From positions 27,818 to 91,817 of the forward strand of contig JBOFQB010000066.1 of NCBI GenBank assembly GCA_051660685.1: DNA of 64,000 nt, given 5' to 3'. This document shows, one piece after another, positions 43,867 to 53,794 of this stretch. This DNA is from JAVBSX01 sp051660685. Its GTDB lineage: Bacteria; Planctomycetota; Planctomycetia; Pirellulales; Thermoguttaceae. The notes under the pieces were generated by a model. That model was not told where the DNA came from, did no database searches, and saw nothing but the letters and a program-made list of their open reading frames with translations. The translations under genes were made by a program, and so were the position numbers. How positions within the stretch are numbered: the stretch's first letter is position 1; each line of letters begins with the position of its first letter.

Positions 43867-46800
43867 GTGATAATTCGGGACTCCTTGGTGTTGGTTGCAT
43901 GTCTGCTGTTTGTTTTTGCGAACATTGCAATAAAAGAGGGACATGCTCAAGAACCATCTGCAACAACATCCGAGCCGGTTCATCGTGTTTTTATTCCCGT
44001 TGACGAACAAGGGGAGATAACCGGGGAGTATTATTACGTTCCCGGTTCACTTTATCAGGAATTTTTGCGGATTCAGCAATTAGAAGGTTCGTCCGAGAAT
44101 CGTTGGTCGCTCGTTTCTGCCCTTTATCAGGGGTCTGTTTCAACCAATTCCAATACATTGGTCAACCCCCCTCTTCCGGGAACAGCCGGGGTCTTTTTTT
44201 CCAATTTCAAAGTCACTTTTGAGGTTGAGCTTGAAACCGAACAGGCGGTCATTGCTTTACCTCCTTTGCCCTTATTGTCGGATAGTGCAACTTGGGACGG
44301 ACAACCGATTCAATCGCGCGTTTTGCGATCAGCCGACGAAAACGAACGCAATCGGGTTTCGACGGGAGATTGGGCGACAGAACCGGACAATCCGCTCAAG
44401 GAGGACAATGCGGGTTATCTGCTCTTTTCGGTGAAGCGACAACGTGTTGGTCGGCATAAACTCGAATTGTTGCTTCATCCGGGAATAACGCAAGTCAACG
44501 AAACACGTCGTCGTCTTTCCTTTGCGATTCCTTCTATTCCAGATGCAATGTTGGAATTGAATCTTTCGCCGGATGCTCCCAGTATTACTGTTGAAAATGC
44601 TTATGGTGTCATTAGCAATGAACCGGGAAAAATCACGGCGCAACTGGGACCCGTCAATCAGTTGACGTTATCTTGGGTTGATGAGACGCCGAAATCGGGT
44701 CAAGCTGTTGTCGAAACAGAACAGTTGTTTTGGTTGCGAGCCCGACCCAATCAAATGGACATTGCTGCACTTTATAAGTTTCGTATTTCAGGAGGAAAAG
44801 TCCGGTCTCTTGACATCTCTGCCGACCCCCGAATGCAGTTAATCGGGTCCCCGCTTTCTTCCAACCCGGATGTCCGAATTGAACGGGTTGAGCAGGTTCC
44901 TAACATCGAGGGGGTTTACCGTCTTTATTTTACTGAACCTGTATCTGGACCGATTTTAATACAGGCCAATTACCTTTACCAACGTAATTTTTCGGGGATT
45001 GGTGTTGTCCGATTTCCCCAGATTCCTCTGTTGGGGCGGACCCTACATTCGATTATGGCGATTTCGCTTGATCCAACCCTTGAGAGTCTGAATTTACCTC
45101 CTTCAACATTCCCGATTGACCGATTTCGGTTGGATTGGGGACCGACGGAAGACATTCCGGCTGCTGTTTATGATTTGACAATGTTGGACCCGAGTTGGAT
45201 GCTCGAAATACGAACCCGGAAAACCGAGATTTCAGGCCGGGTCCGTCAATCGGTCATTGTCCGATTGGGTCAAGCCAATACTCAATTTGATGTTGCCCTA
45301 CAATCCAATCGAGGGGTTTTTGAGCACGTTCTGCTTGTTCCAGAAGAATACACGATTACCAGTATTGAACTGAAAGATGCGCAAAGTACGATTCCGGTTC
45401 ATTGGATTCCTCGATCTCATTCACTTATTGTGCAGCAACCGCAAACGTCTTCACAAACGTCATTGCAAACGTCCGAGCAAGTAACTTCCTCGCAAATCGG
45501 AAGAGATGAGACGGAAGTGAGTCTAACAGGTACACCTTCTGATTTGTTGGAACGTCGATATAAGGAAGTGACGATTTTTTCAGGACGACCGGTCAACGGG
45601 AATTATCATTTAACAGTTTATGGTCGTTCGACCTTTCCCAATTCCGAGTTGCAGACGATTCCCCTTTTGGTTTTGAGTGGAATACAGACAAAGTCCGATC
45701 AACTTGATTTGTACCGAGATAGTTTGGTGTTGATTGACAATCTTTACACCCCCCCGAAATGGACGAAATGCAGTTTGATTGAAGCAGCATCAACATCCTG
45801 GAGTCAGGCCGTTTCTGTTGGAAGTTGGATGATTCGAGCGGAACAGGAAGAACCGGCTCAAAGAAGTGTTCAAGGAAATACGCAAGGAAATGTGCAAGGA
45901 AATGTGCAAGGAAATGTGCAAGGAAACGTGCAAGGAAATTCGATTGAGCAGGAGATTCCCGAAACGGCGATTTGGACCGTTCGTCCGAATCATCCGGTTA
46001 TTTCTGGTCGCCAAGTAACCCAATTGGTTTATAACCGGAATACGGATCGTTGGGATTTGGTCGTTGACTTGAACCTCATGATTAAGGGGGGGGAATTGAA
46101 TGGACTGCGGTTTCATTATGATGAATTATGTGGTCCTTCTCCCAACATTTCCCCTCCTATACGTTGGGAAATACAGCCCGGGAAGGAGAACATTGGACGT
46201 ACGTTGGTTCTGACACCGATTCGTCCTTTGAGCGGGTCGGTTCAATTGACGATTAAAACGCCGATCAACGCAACGTTGGACACGATTACTTTACCGCGAT
46301 TGGTTTTAGAGACGGAACCGGCACTCCCCCATTTCCTCGTGTTGCCCAATGATTTGAATTTGAAGCCGATTGATTGGGAAGTGAAGCAACTTTCCCGGGT
46401 TAATCTTTCAGACATCCCTGATTTATCCCTTGTTCGACAACCGGGACAGACTGATTCGGTTGGAGAGACCCCGGGAACGGGCGAACCCAACATGTCGGCC
46501 GGATTGTCCGCCTATAGTGTCAACGGACCAGAATATGCAGTGTCGATTCGTCCAAGCGGGCGTCAACCAATTGTTCAACTCAACGATGTGAGTCTGTTTC
46601 TCAAGCGGAATGGGACCCTATCTGGTGTTTCATCGTTCGATCTGCGAGGAGATGGGGCTGATTCCTGTGTTCTGGTTATGCCGGACGAGTTGGAATTGCT
46701 TCAACTCAAATCGGGGGGGATTACCTCGCGCGGTCGTGAAATAGCAACCGGACGTTGGAAAGTTGATCTTTGGCCGAACAATTTGCCGCAAAAAGTGGAA

Positions 46801-47898
46801 GTGGTTTTTCGGGGCGAATTGACTCATTCCCGCAATCAGCGACGTGTTCTTCGGTCGGTCGATCCCACTTCGGCGAAGACGACGCAAGAAAAGAGTCAGG
46901 ATGCAACAATTCCGCTCTTCACGTCGTTGGATCCGCAATCATTGGTTCTTCCTCTTCCTCATTTGGAATCACTGCAAGTTGCAGGAACGGTCTGGACCTT
47001 GACGTTTGAAAAGTCGGATCGAGACGAACCTGTTCGTTATTCGGCCCAATTGTTGGACGCTTTACCTGATCGCGGATCGTCGTCAACTGTTCAGGTGATG
47101 AATCCGTCAGAATGGTTGAATTTGGAAAAAACCGCCTTAGTTCCGCTTTCTTATCGTGAAGCAATCCCCATTTTTGCGAGAATGGACCTGCTCCGTTTGT
47201 CCAGTATGTCAACAATGCTCGAAAACGCCGTTTCAGCATTACCAACTCAACGTTCGGATATTACCAGTTGGTATTCACATTGGGGCGAAAATTGGTGGAG
47301 CCTGAAAAAAGAATTGGATTCGTTGCTCGTTTTTCAAAAAAATGACAGTCAGACACTTTGGTTGCAATCGGTTTTTCGCCCGAAAGAACAAATATCAGGC
47401 GCATTTGCAACGATGTTGGATTCCCTGCAAAATGTCAACCAGAATTCTCAAGTTCTTTTGGAGGAATATACCCGGTTGATTAACCGAATCGGTTTGGAGT
47501 CACAAAACCGTGAAATTCAGGAGAGTGAAATACCCCAAACAGGTGTTTTTTCGGTCTTTCGGATGAATCAGCCGGATAATGTGGTCTACTTATTTGGCGT
47601 TTCAGAAGGATCGGTTGGGGCAATTGAAGTCTTTTCCTTGCCCGAATTACATCGAATCTGGGAAAATCCTGTTGTTCGTTGGACAGGATGGATTATACTG
47701 ATCGTTGTCGGTTTTTGGGGAATTCGTCGATTGCACTTGCGTCGTCTTTTCCGTCAGTTTCCTTATTTTATTTCGACCGTTGTTGCAATCCTGCTTTGGT
47801 TGATCCTAACACCCGGTTTTCTCGGTTTGTTGCTTCTTCCGTTAATTTGGCTCGCAATGATTTGGCCGAGTTGGCGAACACGACGTCGCTCTTCCTAG
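43867..47898 (+). CDS. Large exported, membrane-anchored protein of unknown function
   Basis: A GTG at 43867, with AGGTGA before it, starts a 1343-residue protein. It has a signal peptide (LVLVACLLFVFANIAI, cleaved near GHAQEP), a very long beta-rich exported part, and two membrane segments at the C-terminus (GWIILIVVGFWGIRRL; YFISTVVAILLWLIL and on) followed by TRRRSS. At about residues 667-691 there is a short tandem repeat (QGNVQGN). No catalytic motif is visible. The opening RVFIPVDEQGEITGEYYYVP suggests a conserved N-terminal strand pair. It could be a surface or envelope scaffold. I do not recognise the family. Confidence 0.7.
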   Translation: MIIRDSLVLVACLLFVFANIAIKEGHAQEPSATTSEPVHRVFIPVDEQGEITGEYYYVPGSLYQEFLRIQQLEGSSENRWSLVSALYQGSVSTNSNTLVNPPLPGTAGVFFSNFKVTFEVELETEQAVIALPPLPLLSDSATWDGQPIQSRVLRSADENERNRVSTGDWATEPDNPLKEDNAGYLLFSVKRQRVGRHKLELLLHPGITQVNETRRRLSFAIPSIPDAMLELNLSPDAPSITVENAYGVISNEPGKITAQLGPVNQLTLSWVDETPKSGQAVVETEQLFWLRARPNQMDIAALYKFRISGGKVRSLDISADPRMQLIGSPLSSNPDVRIERVEQVPNIEGVYRLYFTEPVSGPILIQANYLYQRNFSGIGVVRFPQIPLLGRTLHSIMAISLDPTLESLNLPPSTFPIDRFRLDWGPTEDIPAAVYDLTMLDPSWMLEIRTRKTEISGRVRQSVIVRLGQANTQFDVALQSNRGVFEHVLLVPEEYTITSIELKDAQSTIPVHWIPRSHSLIVQQPQTSSQTSLQTSEQVTSSQIGRDETEVSLTGTPSDLLERRYKEVTIFSGRPVNGNYHLTVYGRSTFPNSELQTIPLLVLSGIQTKSDQLDLYRDSLVLIDNLYTPPKWTKCSLIEAASTSWSQAVSVGSWMIRAEQEEPAQRSVQGNTQGNVQGNVQGNVQGNVQGNSIEQEIPETAIWTVRPNHPVISGRQVTQLVYNRNTDRWDLVVDLNLMIKGGELNGLRFHYDELCGPSPNISPPIRWEIQPGKENIGRTLVLTPIRPLSGSVQLTIKTPINATLDTITLPRLVLETEPALPHFLVLPNDLNLKPIDWEVKQLSRVNLSDIPDLSLVRQPGQTDSVGETPGTGEPNMSAGLSAYSVNGPEYAVSIRPSGRQPIVQLNDVSLFLKRNGTLSGVSSFDLRGDGADSCVLVMPDELELLQLKSGGITSRGREIATGRWKVDLWPNNLPQKVEVVFRGELTHSRNQRRVLRSVDPTSAKTTQEKSQDATIPLFTSLDPQSLVLPLPHLESLQVAGTVWTLTFEKSDRDEPVRYSAQLLDALPDRGSSSTVQVMNPSEWLNLEKTALVPLSYREAIPIFARMDLLRLSSMSTMLENAVSALPTQRSDITSWYSHWGENWWSLKKELDSLLVFQKNDSQTLWLQSVFRPKEQISGAFATMLDSLQNVNQNSQVLLEEYTRLINRIGLESQNREIQESEIPQTGVFSVFRMNQPDNVVYLFGVSEGSVGAIEVFSLPELHRIWENPVVRWTGWIILIVVGFWGIRRLHLRRLFRQFPYFISTVVAILLWLILTPGFLGLLLLPLIWLAMIWPSWRTRRRSS
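45867..45941 (+). repeat. 12-bp coding tandem repeat
   Basis: Six units of GTGCAAGGAAAT with slight changes, encoding VQGN repeats inside the large exported protein. The repeat is in frame and looks prone to length change. Confidence 0.85.
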
Positions 47899-47937
47899 AA
47901 CCCTTCTATTACACACCTTTCCTTGCCCTGTTGAAGC

Positions 47938-48636
47938 ATGAATAGTCGAGAAATGATATTACAGAGTGTCAGAAATGCGCTGACCGATTTGAAACCGCGA
48001 CCGTCCATTCCGCCGAGTCCGACTGTTTGGACCGTTGAGAATCGCCCGAGTGAGGAACTGATTTCGGTTTTCAAGCGGGCTCTTGAATCTGTTCAAGGGG
48101 AATTTCTTTCCGTTTCCAATCGAGAACAAGCGGTTGAAGAAATGAACAGGATACTTGGCGAAATCAACGCCCGGTCAATTGGTCTTTTTGACCGACCTGC
48201 TGTTCAGGAGATTGCCGCTTCACTCAAATCGGATGTCGTGCAACACGGTCCGCCCGGGAATCCCGAAGATGCTGATCCGAAAATCATGTCAACTTGGGAT
48301 GCTGCAATTGTCACTTCCGACTATTTATTAGCGGATACAGGGAGTTGTGTTTTTTCAGCACCAACTGCTTTTGACCGTGTTCTCTGTTACATTGCGCCTG
48401 TTTGTATCATTCTTGCATCCCCCTCGATGTTGCGAGAGAACATGCCGCATCTTTGGAAGGATTGGTCGAACCGTTTTGGTCGGGCGGATTCTTTGCGAAA
48501 CCAAGAGAATGATGTGCAAATGGGGGGGGAGTTTTTGATCATGACGGGACCGTCGCGGACTGCGGACATTGAAAAGGTGTTGATTTTGGGCGTTCACGGA
48601 CCCAAACGGGTCATTGTTGTCCTCCTCAACGAATGA
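47938..48636 (+). CDS. LUD-domain protein (LutC/YkgG-like)
   Basis: The 232-residue protein has the LUD fold of LutC/YkgG proteins: MNSREMILQSVRNAL at the start, WDAAIVTSDYLLADTGSCVF (about 121-140) in the middle and GPSRTADIEKVLILGVHGPK near the end. LutC acts with LutA and LutB in oxidation of L-lactate to pyruvate, but neither partner is in the window, so a solitary or different role is possible. It starts 39 nt after the large exported protein gene. Length and motifs are normal for the family. Confidence 0.85.
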   Translation: MNSREMILQSVRNALTDLKPRPSIPPSPTVWTVENRPSEELISVFKRALESVQGEFLSVSNREQAVEEMNRILGEINARSIGLFDRPAVQEIAASLKSDVVQHGPPGNPEDADPKIMSTWDAAIVTSDYLLADTGSCVFSAPTAFDRVLCYIAPVCIILASPSMLRENMPHLWKDWSNRFGRADSLRNQENDVQMGGEFLIMTGPSRTADIEKVLILGVHGPKRVIVVLLNE

Positions 48637-48854
48637 AGATGGTGTTAAGGACACCTCTCTTTGTTGTTGGATGAAAAAACAACATGTTTGGGAGGTAGAA
48701 GATAGAAGGAGAGAAAAGAAGATGGAGCAATGAGGTGTCAATGATGAACGATAGTGAACGTGCTTTTGTCGCTCTTTATGCCGACTACTTTTACACGACC
48801 ATTTTCTGATCTTCCGTATCTATATCCCTTTTTGAACATTACAGGACAGTAGAA

Positions 48855-51128
48855 CTAAGGTTTCACTTTTTGAACGGTTTTGTTTTCAGACGGTTCGGTT
48901 GTGTCCTCGGATAATGTCGGTTCTTTTGCAACGATTGCGATTGCAAACCAACCATTTTCCAGACGTGTCAAACCGGTTGTCAGTTCGGCAAACCGGTCAT
49001 CTGTTTTCAGGACGGCCGGAACTAACGAATAGGTTTTGTTGGGCGGAAAAATTTTGGAAATGACCGCTCGAATTCCGATTTGTGATTTCGGACTAAGCGG
49101 GGCAATCACTTTGAGCGATGTTTCGCGGGCAAGGATCGGTTCGCCGTTTTCATCTGACGTCAAATAGTAGTTGACAATGGATCGGAAATTACGATACGTC
49201 GTTCGGTTCACTTTCATGGACGTGAATGTCAGAATGACTTCAGCCCGGTTGTTGTTCAGCCGAATCAGAACAGGATCATCTTCGGCAAAAGAAAGGACAA
49301 CATTGTCGTTTTCTTCAAGTATCTCCTCCGAAGAAGTCCGACCGGTTTTTTCGGCAATCAACTTTTTCAACTCTCCAACCGAAATGGTGCGACCGTCCAG
49401 TTCAAGTGAACGAATCAGGGTTTGAATCGCCGTTTCATGAATTTTCAAATCGGCATAAGCACCATAAATCGTCTCAGGTTCAGGTGTATGACTGGAAAGT
49501 GAAGCGTCCGAAATCAAACGCCAAGCCGAATAAATCCAGTTTTCCGTTGTTGCAGCATCCGTCTGTTTTAACGTCAAACCAGCATTATTGAGAGGAATCA
49601 GCAATCGATTGTGATAATTTTCGTTGAATTCGGTTAACCGTTCGCGGACTTCACGATTGACGCGATCACGGACAGTTGCGGAAATTTTTTCTTTGGTTTC
49701 TGCATTGATTTGCCCCTCTTTGGAATAGAATTGACCTTGTGCAATTTCCCGGGCCAGATTCGAGAAAAGGGGTAATCCGTCTAAACCCGTTTTAACCGAA
49801 CGCAATTGGGTTTTGTTGTTGACCGTTACATGTGCAGGAGAAACGACAATCCCCTTGTCCGTCCAGCATAATTCTTTTTTACAATAATAAGTCGCATACG
49901 TCTGACTTTCGATTTTTGCGGTTGCCCGTTCCGAAGTTCCTGTTGCATTGACAAATCCTGAAATCAACAACGAAATGTTCAGATGCTTGGGATCAGGGTT
50001 AAGCCCAACCCGAACTATTGTGTCGGTCCGACGTTTGCCAATAATCTGTTCGCCGACCACAATGTCTCTGAACCGGTCGAATTCCGGGTCCCGAGTTGGG
50101 AGTAAATAGTTCATTAAGGTCTCGGAAACACAGACTTTAATGTTGGGTTTGCCGAAATAGAAACGAACAACATCCGCCAATTCGCGTAATTTCTGACTTT
50201 TACAGACAGAGAGTTGATAAGCGAGTTGTGCGGTTGCGGCCCCATCTTCGGGAGACCGATTTGATTCATACTGCTCGATCATTGCGAGCATGTAAAGAGG
50301 ATGAACCGTATCATCCGTCCATTTTTCTAGTTCTTCACGCCAAGAACGAATTGGTTCACGATTGAGAAAAGCCGTTTGTTTTTCAGTAAAGGTGGAATCT
50401 GTCATTTGGCAAGCGATAATATTGGCAAGACGACAGAATTCGAGACAGATTTCTTCAGGGAGGTACGAATCCGGGTTGGACTGTTGCTCGAGGAGCGCAG
50501 AATCACAGTATTCTTTCAGTGTGGTAAAAGCAGGGAGTTCCAAAAAACTTTTCCAGACTTGCGATGATTCGGGGTCATTCCATTCATCGAAAAAATTCTG
50601 ACCGACTTTGGTTTGCTCAATCAACCGATTATAATCGGTGATTGTTCTTGGTTGAAGAATAATCATGAGCTGATCTTCTTCAAACAGATTACGAAAGGAG
50701 TATCGTGTTTCTGCAATAACCGTCCAAAGAGCAATCCGACGTTCAATTCCGGCCCGAATTCCTTTAAGAACCAAGTCGGAAGAGTCCAATCGTTGGGACA
50801 GTTTCTCCACCTGTCGCAAATACGGCTTGATTTGTCGAGGATCGGTGTACAACCGACTGTCAATTTCGTGAAAAATCAGAACGACTTGTCGTAAAAGTGC
50901 CGGAATATTCGACGGAGCAGCAGAATTCTCAGGAATCGTGTCAATGTTGTGACTGTTGATATAAGCGTCAATATCTTCATGCAAAGCGCGCGGATATGTG
51001 TATGACTCGTGCAACAAAGCCGACTCACTTTGAACCGTTGCGGGTGATGTCAAAATGGTCAAACAAAACAAAATCGGCAAAACAAAGGCGACTTTGCTGT
51101 TGAGGAGAAATAAAAAGGGTTTTGACAC
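48855..51128 (-). CDS. Secreted protein of unknown function
   Basis: The 757-residue protein starts with a signal peptide (VAFVLPILFCLTILTSPATV, cleaved near QSESA). The first 350 residues are helical, with SRLYTDPRQIKPYLRQVEKL and similar amphipathic stretches. The rest is mixed alpha/beta with NNRAEVILTFTSMKVN and RDRVNREVRERLTEFNENYH. No known domain or catalytic motif is apparent. It is convergent with the LUD gene and lies 112 nt upstream-to-downstream of rnpA on the same strand. It is likely an envelope protein, perhaps specific to planctomycetes. Confidence 0.7.
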   Translation of the reverse strand: MSKPFLFLLNSKVAFVLPILFCLTILTSPATVQSESALLHESYTYPRALHEDIDAYINSHNIDTIPENSAAPSNIPALLRQVVLIFHEIDSRLYTDPRQIKPYLRQVEKLSQRLDSSDLVLKGIRAGIERRIALWTVIAETRYSFRNLFEEDQLMIILQPRTITDYNRLIEQTKVGQNFFDEWNDPESSQVWKSFLELPAFTTLKEYCDSALLEQQSNPDSYLPEEICLEFCRLANIIACQMTDSTFTEKQTAFLNREPIRSWREELEKWTDDTVHPLYMLAMIEQYESNRSPEDGAATAQLAYQLSVCKSQKLRELADVVRFYFGKPNIKVCVSETLMNYLLPTRDPEFDRFRDIVVGEQIIGKRRTDTIVRVGLNPDPKHLNISLLISGFVNATGTSERATAKIESQTYATYYCKKELCWTDKGIVVSPAHVTVNNKTQLRSVKTGLDGLPLFSNLAREIAQGQFYSKEGQINAETKEKISATVRDRVNREVRERLTEFNENYHNRLLIPLNNAGLTLKQTDAATTENWIYSAWRLISDASLSSHTPEPETIYGAYADLKIHETAIQTLIRSLELDGRTISVGELKKLIAEKTGRTSSEEILEENDNVVLSFAEDDPVLIRLNNNRAEVILTFTSMKVNRTTYRNFRSIVNYYLTSDENGEPILARETSLKVIAPLSPKSQIGIRAVISKIFPPNKTYSLVPAVLKTDDRFAELTTGLTRLENGWFAIAIVAKEPTLSEDTTEPSENKTVQKVKP

Positions 51129-51240
51129 TTGAAAACAGGATAGATGATAGACCGAACTGAAAATAGACCATTATCACTGTTTTCGGCATAACCGACATGT
51201 TGGGTTTACCCGAAAATGTCGTTCCAACCGTTTATTCCTT

Positions 51241-51615
51241 TTATTCCGCAAAAGACGAATTTTTCATTTTTCGCTCCAATCGGCCAAGAAGAGTAAGAAA
51301 GGCTTTTTTCAACTCGGAAAAAGCGGGGAGAACGGCTCCTTTTTGGGGCAAAACGACAATATCCCATCCTGGGGGTAATTGTAATCGCGATTGACGAAAG
51401 ACTTCTCGCAAACGGCGTTTCCAGGAATTGCGAATAACGGCATTCCCGACTTTTCGGGAAACGGAGAGACCTAAACGTGAATAATCCCGTCCATTTTGCC
51501 CAACATAGACAATGAGGAAGGAATTGGCGAGCGAATTTCGGGATTCGTAGACCTGACGAAATTCTTTCGTCTTTTTCAATCGAAATTCTTTTGGAAAAAT
51601 ATAATGATGTTCCAT
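51241..51615 (-). CDS. rnpA: Ribonuclease P protein component
   Basis: RnpA is the protein cofactor of RNase P, which trims tRNA 5' ends. The 124-residue protein begins near FPKEFRLKKTKEFRQVYE and has the conserved LGLSVSRKVGNAVIRNSWKR (the RNR-type motif) followed by LREVFR, matching the family in order and size. The ATG at 51615 is used; a GTG four codons upstream is possible. The usual upstream neighbour rpmH is not found in the following 170 nt on this strand, so the classical rpmH-rnpA pair is broken here. Confidence 0.9.
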   Translation of the reverse strand: MEHHYIFPKEFRLKKTKEFRQVYESRNSLANSFLIVYVGQNGRDYSRLGLSVSRKVGNAVIRNSWKRRLREVFRQSRLQLPPGWDIVVLPQKGAVLPAFSELKKAFLTLLGRLERKMKNSSFAE

Positions 51616-51793
51616 CTCAAAATACACAGAATAGGCAAAATAAGAGCGTTTCTTCGGCGATTCTCTGCCCGCATTTTAGGCGAATCAATCGTCGAATTCA
51701 ACAGACACTTGAATGAAGAGGAAATTTCGGTACAATCCATACAAGTTTGACAAGTGTTTGAGCTGAAATGATGAAATAAAAAGGCATGTATGA

Positions 51794-52585
51794 ATGATTG
51801 ATTCCTCTAACTTCACCTCGAAAATGGAAAGCGTTGCTGTTGTAATGGGAGCGGGAAAAGGAACCCGAATGAAGTCGGAATTGCCCAAAGTGCTTTTCCC
51901 CGTCTGTGATCGACCTATGATCGAATATGTTCTTGACACTCTCGAACAGGCGGGAGTTGATCGTATGCTCGTTGTTGTCGGATACAGAAGTGATCTGGTT
52001 CGTGAAACACTTGCGTTTCGTCCTCATGTTGCATTTGTTGAACAGACGGAACAACTGGGAACAGGACATGCTGTGATGATGTGTCGGGACCAACTGATCG
52101 GACATGAAGGACCGGTTATGGTTGTTGCAGGAGATTGCCCGATGATTCAAGTGGAGTCGGTTCAAAAGATGTTTGAACCCTACAGAATTGCCCAAATGAC
52201 AGGACAGCAGCAACCGGGTTGTATTCTGGGGACCGCTTACAAGGACAATCCGTTTGGTTTGGGCCGTATTGTGCGGGATACACAAGGGGATTTTCTCGGG
52301 ATTGTTGAAGAAAAGGATGCAACCGAGGAGGAGAAGAAGATAACCGAAGTCAACATGAGTTATTACGTTTTTCACGCCCCGGATTTGTTAGAAGCCCTTT
52401 TGCATTTGAAAACGGATAATTCGCAAAAAGAGTATTACATAACGGATGTTCCGCGAGTGATGAAGAATCTGGGTAAACCGGTTCTTGCATTGCCGATCCT
52501 CAAACCGATTGAAAGTCTTGGAATTAACACGGTCGAGGAATTGGCAATTGTCGAAGAAGCAATGAGACAAGAAGCAATGAGATAA
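51794..52585 (+). CDS. GlmU-type UDP-GlcNAc pyrophosphorylase domain, standalone
   Basis: The 263-residue protein matches the N-terminal uridylyltransferase half of GlmU: VVMGAGKGTRMKSELPKVLF (nucleotide-binding signature), EQLGTGHAVMM, VVAGDCPMIQ and KDNPFGLGRIVRD. The left-handed beta-helix acetyltransferase half is absent; the frame ends 263 residues in, after a repeated EAMRQEAMR. It should make UDP-sugars from sugar-1-phosphate and UTP, most likely UDP-N-acetylglucosamine for the envelope; another UDP-sugar cannot be excluded. It lies 80 nt before prfB. Confidence 0.88.
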   Translation: MIDSSNFTSKMESVAVVMGAGKGTRMKSELPKVLFPVCDRPMIEYVLDTLEQAGVDRMLVVVGYRSDLVRETLAFRPHVAFVEQTEQLGTGHAVMMCRDQLIGHEGPVMVVAGDCPMIQVESVQKMFEPYRIAQMTGQQQPGCILGTAYKDNPFGLGRIVRDTQGDFLGIVEEKDATEEEKKITEVNMSYYVFHAPDLLEALLHLKTDNSQKEYYITDVPRVMKNLGKPVLALPILKPIESLGINTVEELAIVEEAMRQEAMR

Positions 52586-52665
52586 GAAGAAGGCGAAAAG
52601 GGGACATGAGGTTTGAGGACGGGGTGTGATGTGTTGTGTCATGTATAACAAATGAGGAATGACAG

Positions 52666-53767
52666 ATGATTGAGAATGATTGGATAGACCGGGCGGAACA
52701 GATACGGAAGAGGTTGTTGCAACTCAGGGACTCTCTTTGACTCGGTTACAAAAGAGGAGGAAATTGCGGCGATTGAGCGCAAAATGTCGGCGGAAAATTT
52801 TTGGGACGATCAGGAATCGGCTCAGCAGACGATTGCGCGGTTGAAGTCGCTCAAAACGGTTCTCAAACCGCTTGAAGAATTACAAAGTGGTCTTGACGAT
52901 CTGACACTCATGTTTGAATTGGGATCGGAAGATGCAGATATTGCGGGAGAGGTTCCCGACCGTCTTGTTGCAACCGAACAATTGCTTGAAAAGGTTGAAA
53001 CCCAAGCCCTTTTGAATGGACCTTATGATTCGTGTGATGCAATCGTTTCGATCAATGCGCGGGACGGGGGAACGGACGCGAATGATTGGGCCGAGATGCT
53101 TTTGCGGATGTACACACTTTGGGCGAAATCGCAAGGTTTTTCGGTTGAGTTGATTGATCGACAGGACAATGAAGAAGCCGGAATCAACAGTGTCTCGTTT
53201 CTGATCCGGGGGAGCATGGTGTACGGTTATCTCAAAGGAGAAAGCGGCATACACCGATTGGTTCGAATCAGCCCTTTTAATTCGGAAGGAAAACGGCAGA
53301 CGAGTTTTGCGGCAGTCGATGTTTCGCCGGAAATTGACGATTCGATTGATGTTGAGTTGCGTGATGAAGACATTCGGGAAGATACATATCGTGCAAGTGG
53401 AGCGGGGGGACAACATGTCAACAAGACTTCAAGTGCAATTCGTTTGACGCATCTCCCGACGAACACGGTTGTTCAATGTCAAAATGAGCGGAGTCAACAC
53501 AAGAATCGGGCTCTTGCGCTGAAAATGTTGCGAGCGAAACTGATCCGAATCGAGGAGGAAAAACGAGAAGCCCAAATGGTTGAGAAGTACAAGAATATGG
53601 CGAAAGTCGGTTTCGGTTCGCAGATTCGCAATTATTTTCTGCATCCTGACCAAAGGGTGAAAGATGCGAGGACGGGTTATTCAACGGGCAATTTTCATGT
53701 GGTGCTTGACGGGGAGATTCAGGGATTTCTGGACGCCTTTTTACGTTGGAGAGTCGAAGAGACCTAA
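52666..53767 (+). CDS. prfB: Peptide chain release factor 2, made by programmed +1 frameshift
   Basis: RF2 releases polypeptides at UGA and UAA. The frame starts at ATG 52666 (MIENDWIDRAEQIRKR...), reaches an in-frame TGA at 52738-52740, and continues in the +1 frame from 52739 as D-S-V-T-K-E-E-E-I-A-A-I-E-R-K-M. The joined protein has 366 residues, as in other bacteria. Motifs are SPF in VRISPFNSEGK (stop-codon recognition) and GGQ in SGAGGQHVNKT (catalysis). Taking only the second frame, from ATG 52784, would drop the normal N-terminus. Regulation is expected to be autogenous: low RF2 favours the shift at TGA. Confidence 0.95.
52726..52741 (+). promoter_or_regulatory. prfB programmed frameshift signal
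   Basis: AGGGA (52726-52730) acts as the internal Shine-Dalgarno-like element, followed by four nucleotides and the slippery CTT-TGA-C (52735-52741). This matches the well-known RF2 autoregulation site in order and spacing. Confidence 0.92.
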
Positions 53768-53794
53768 CAAAATGGTCTTACAAGGAGTACAAAC

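Noticed and set aside
47938..48636. Complete lactate-utilisation operon (LutABC)
   Set aside because: Only the LUD protein is present; neither LutA nor LutB lies nearby.
48742..48810. 22-codon frame starting ATGATGAACGATAG
   Set aside because: Too short, no ribosome binding site, no sign of conservation.
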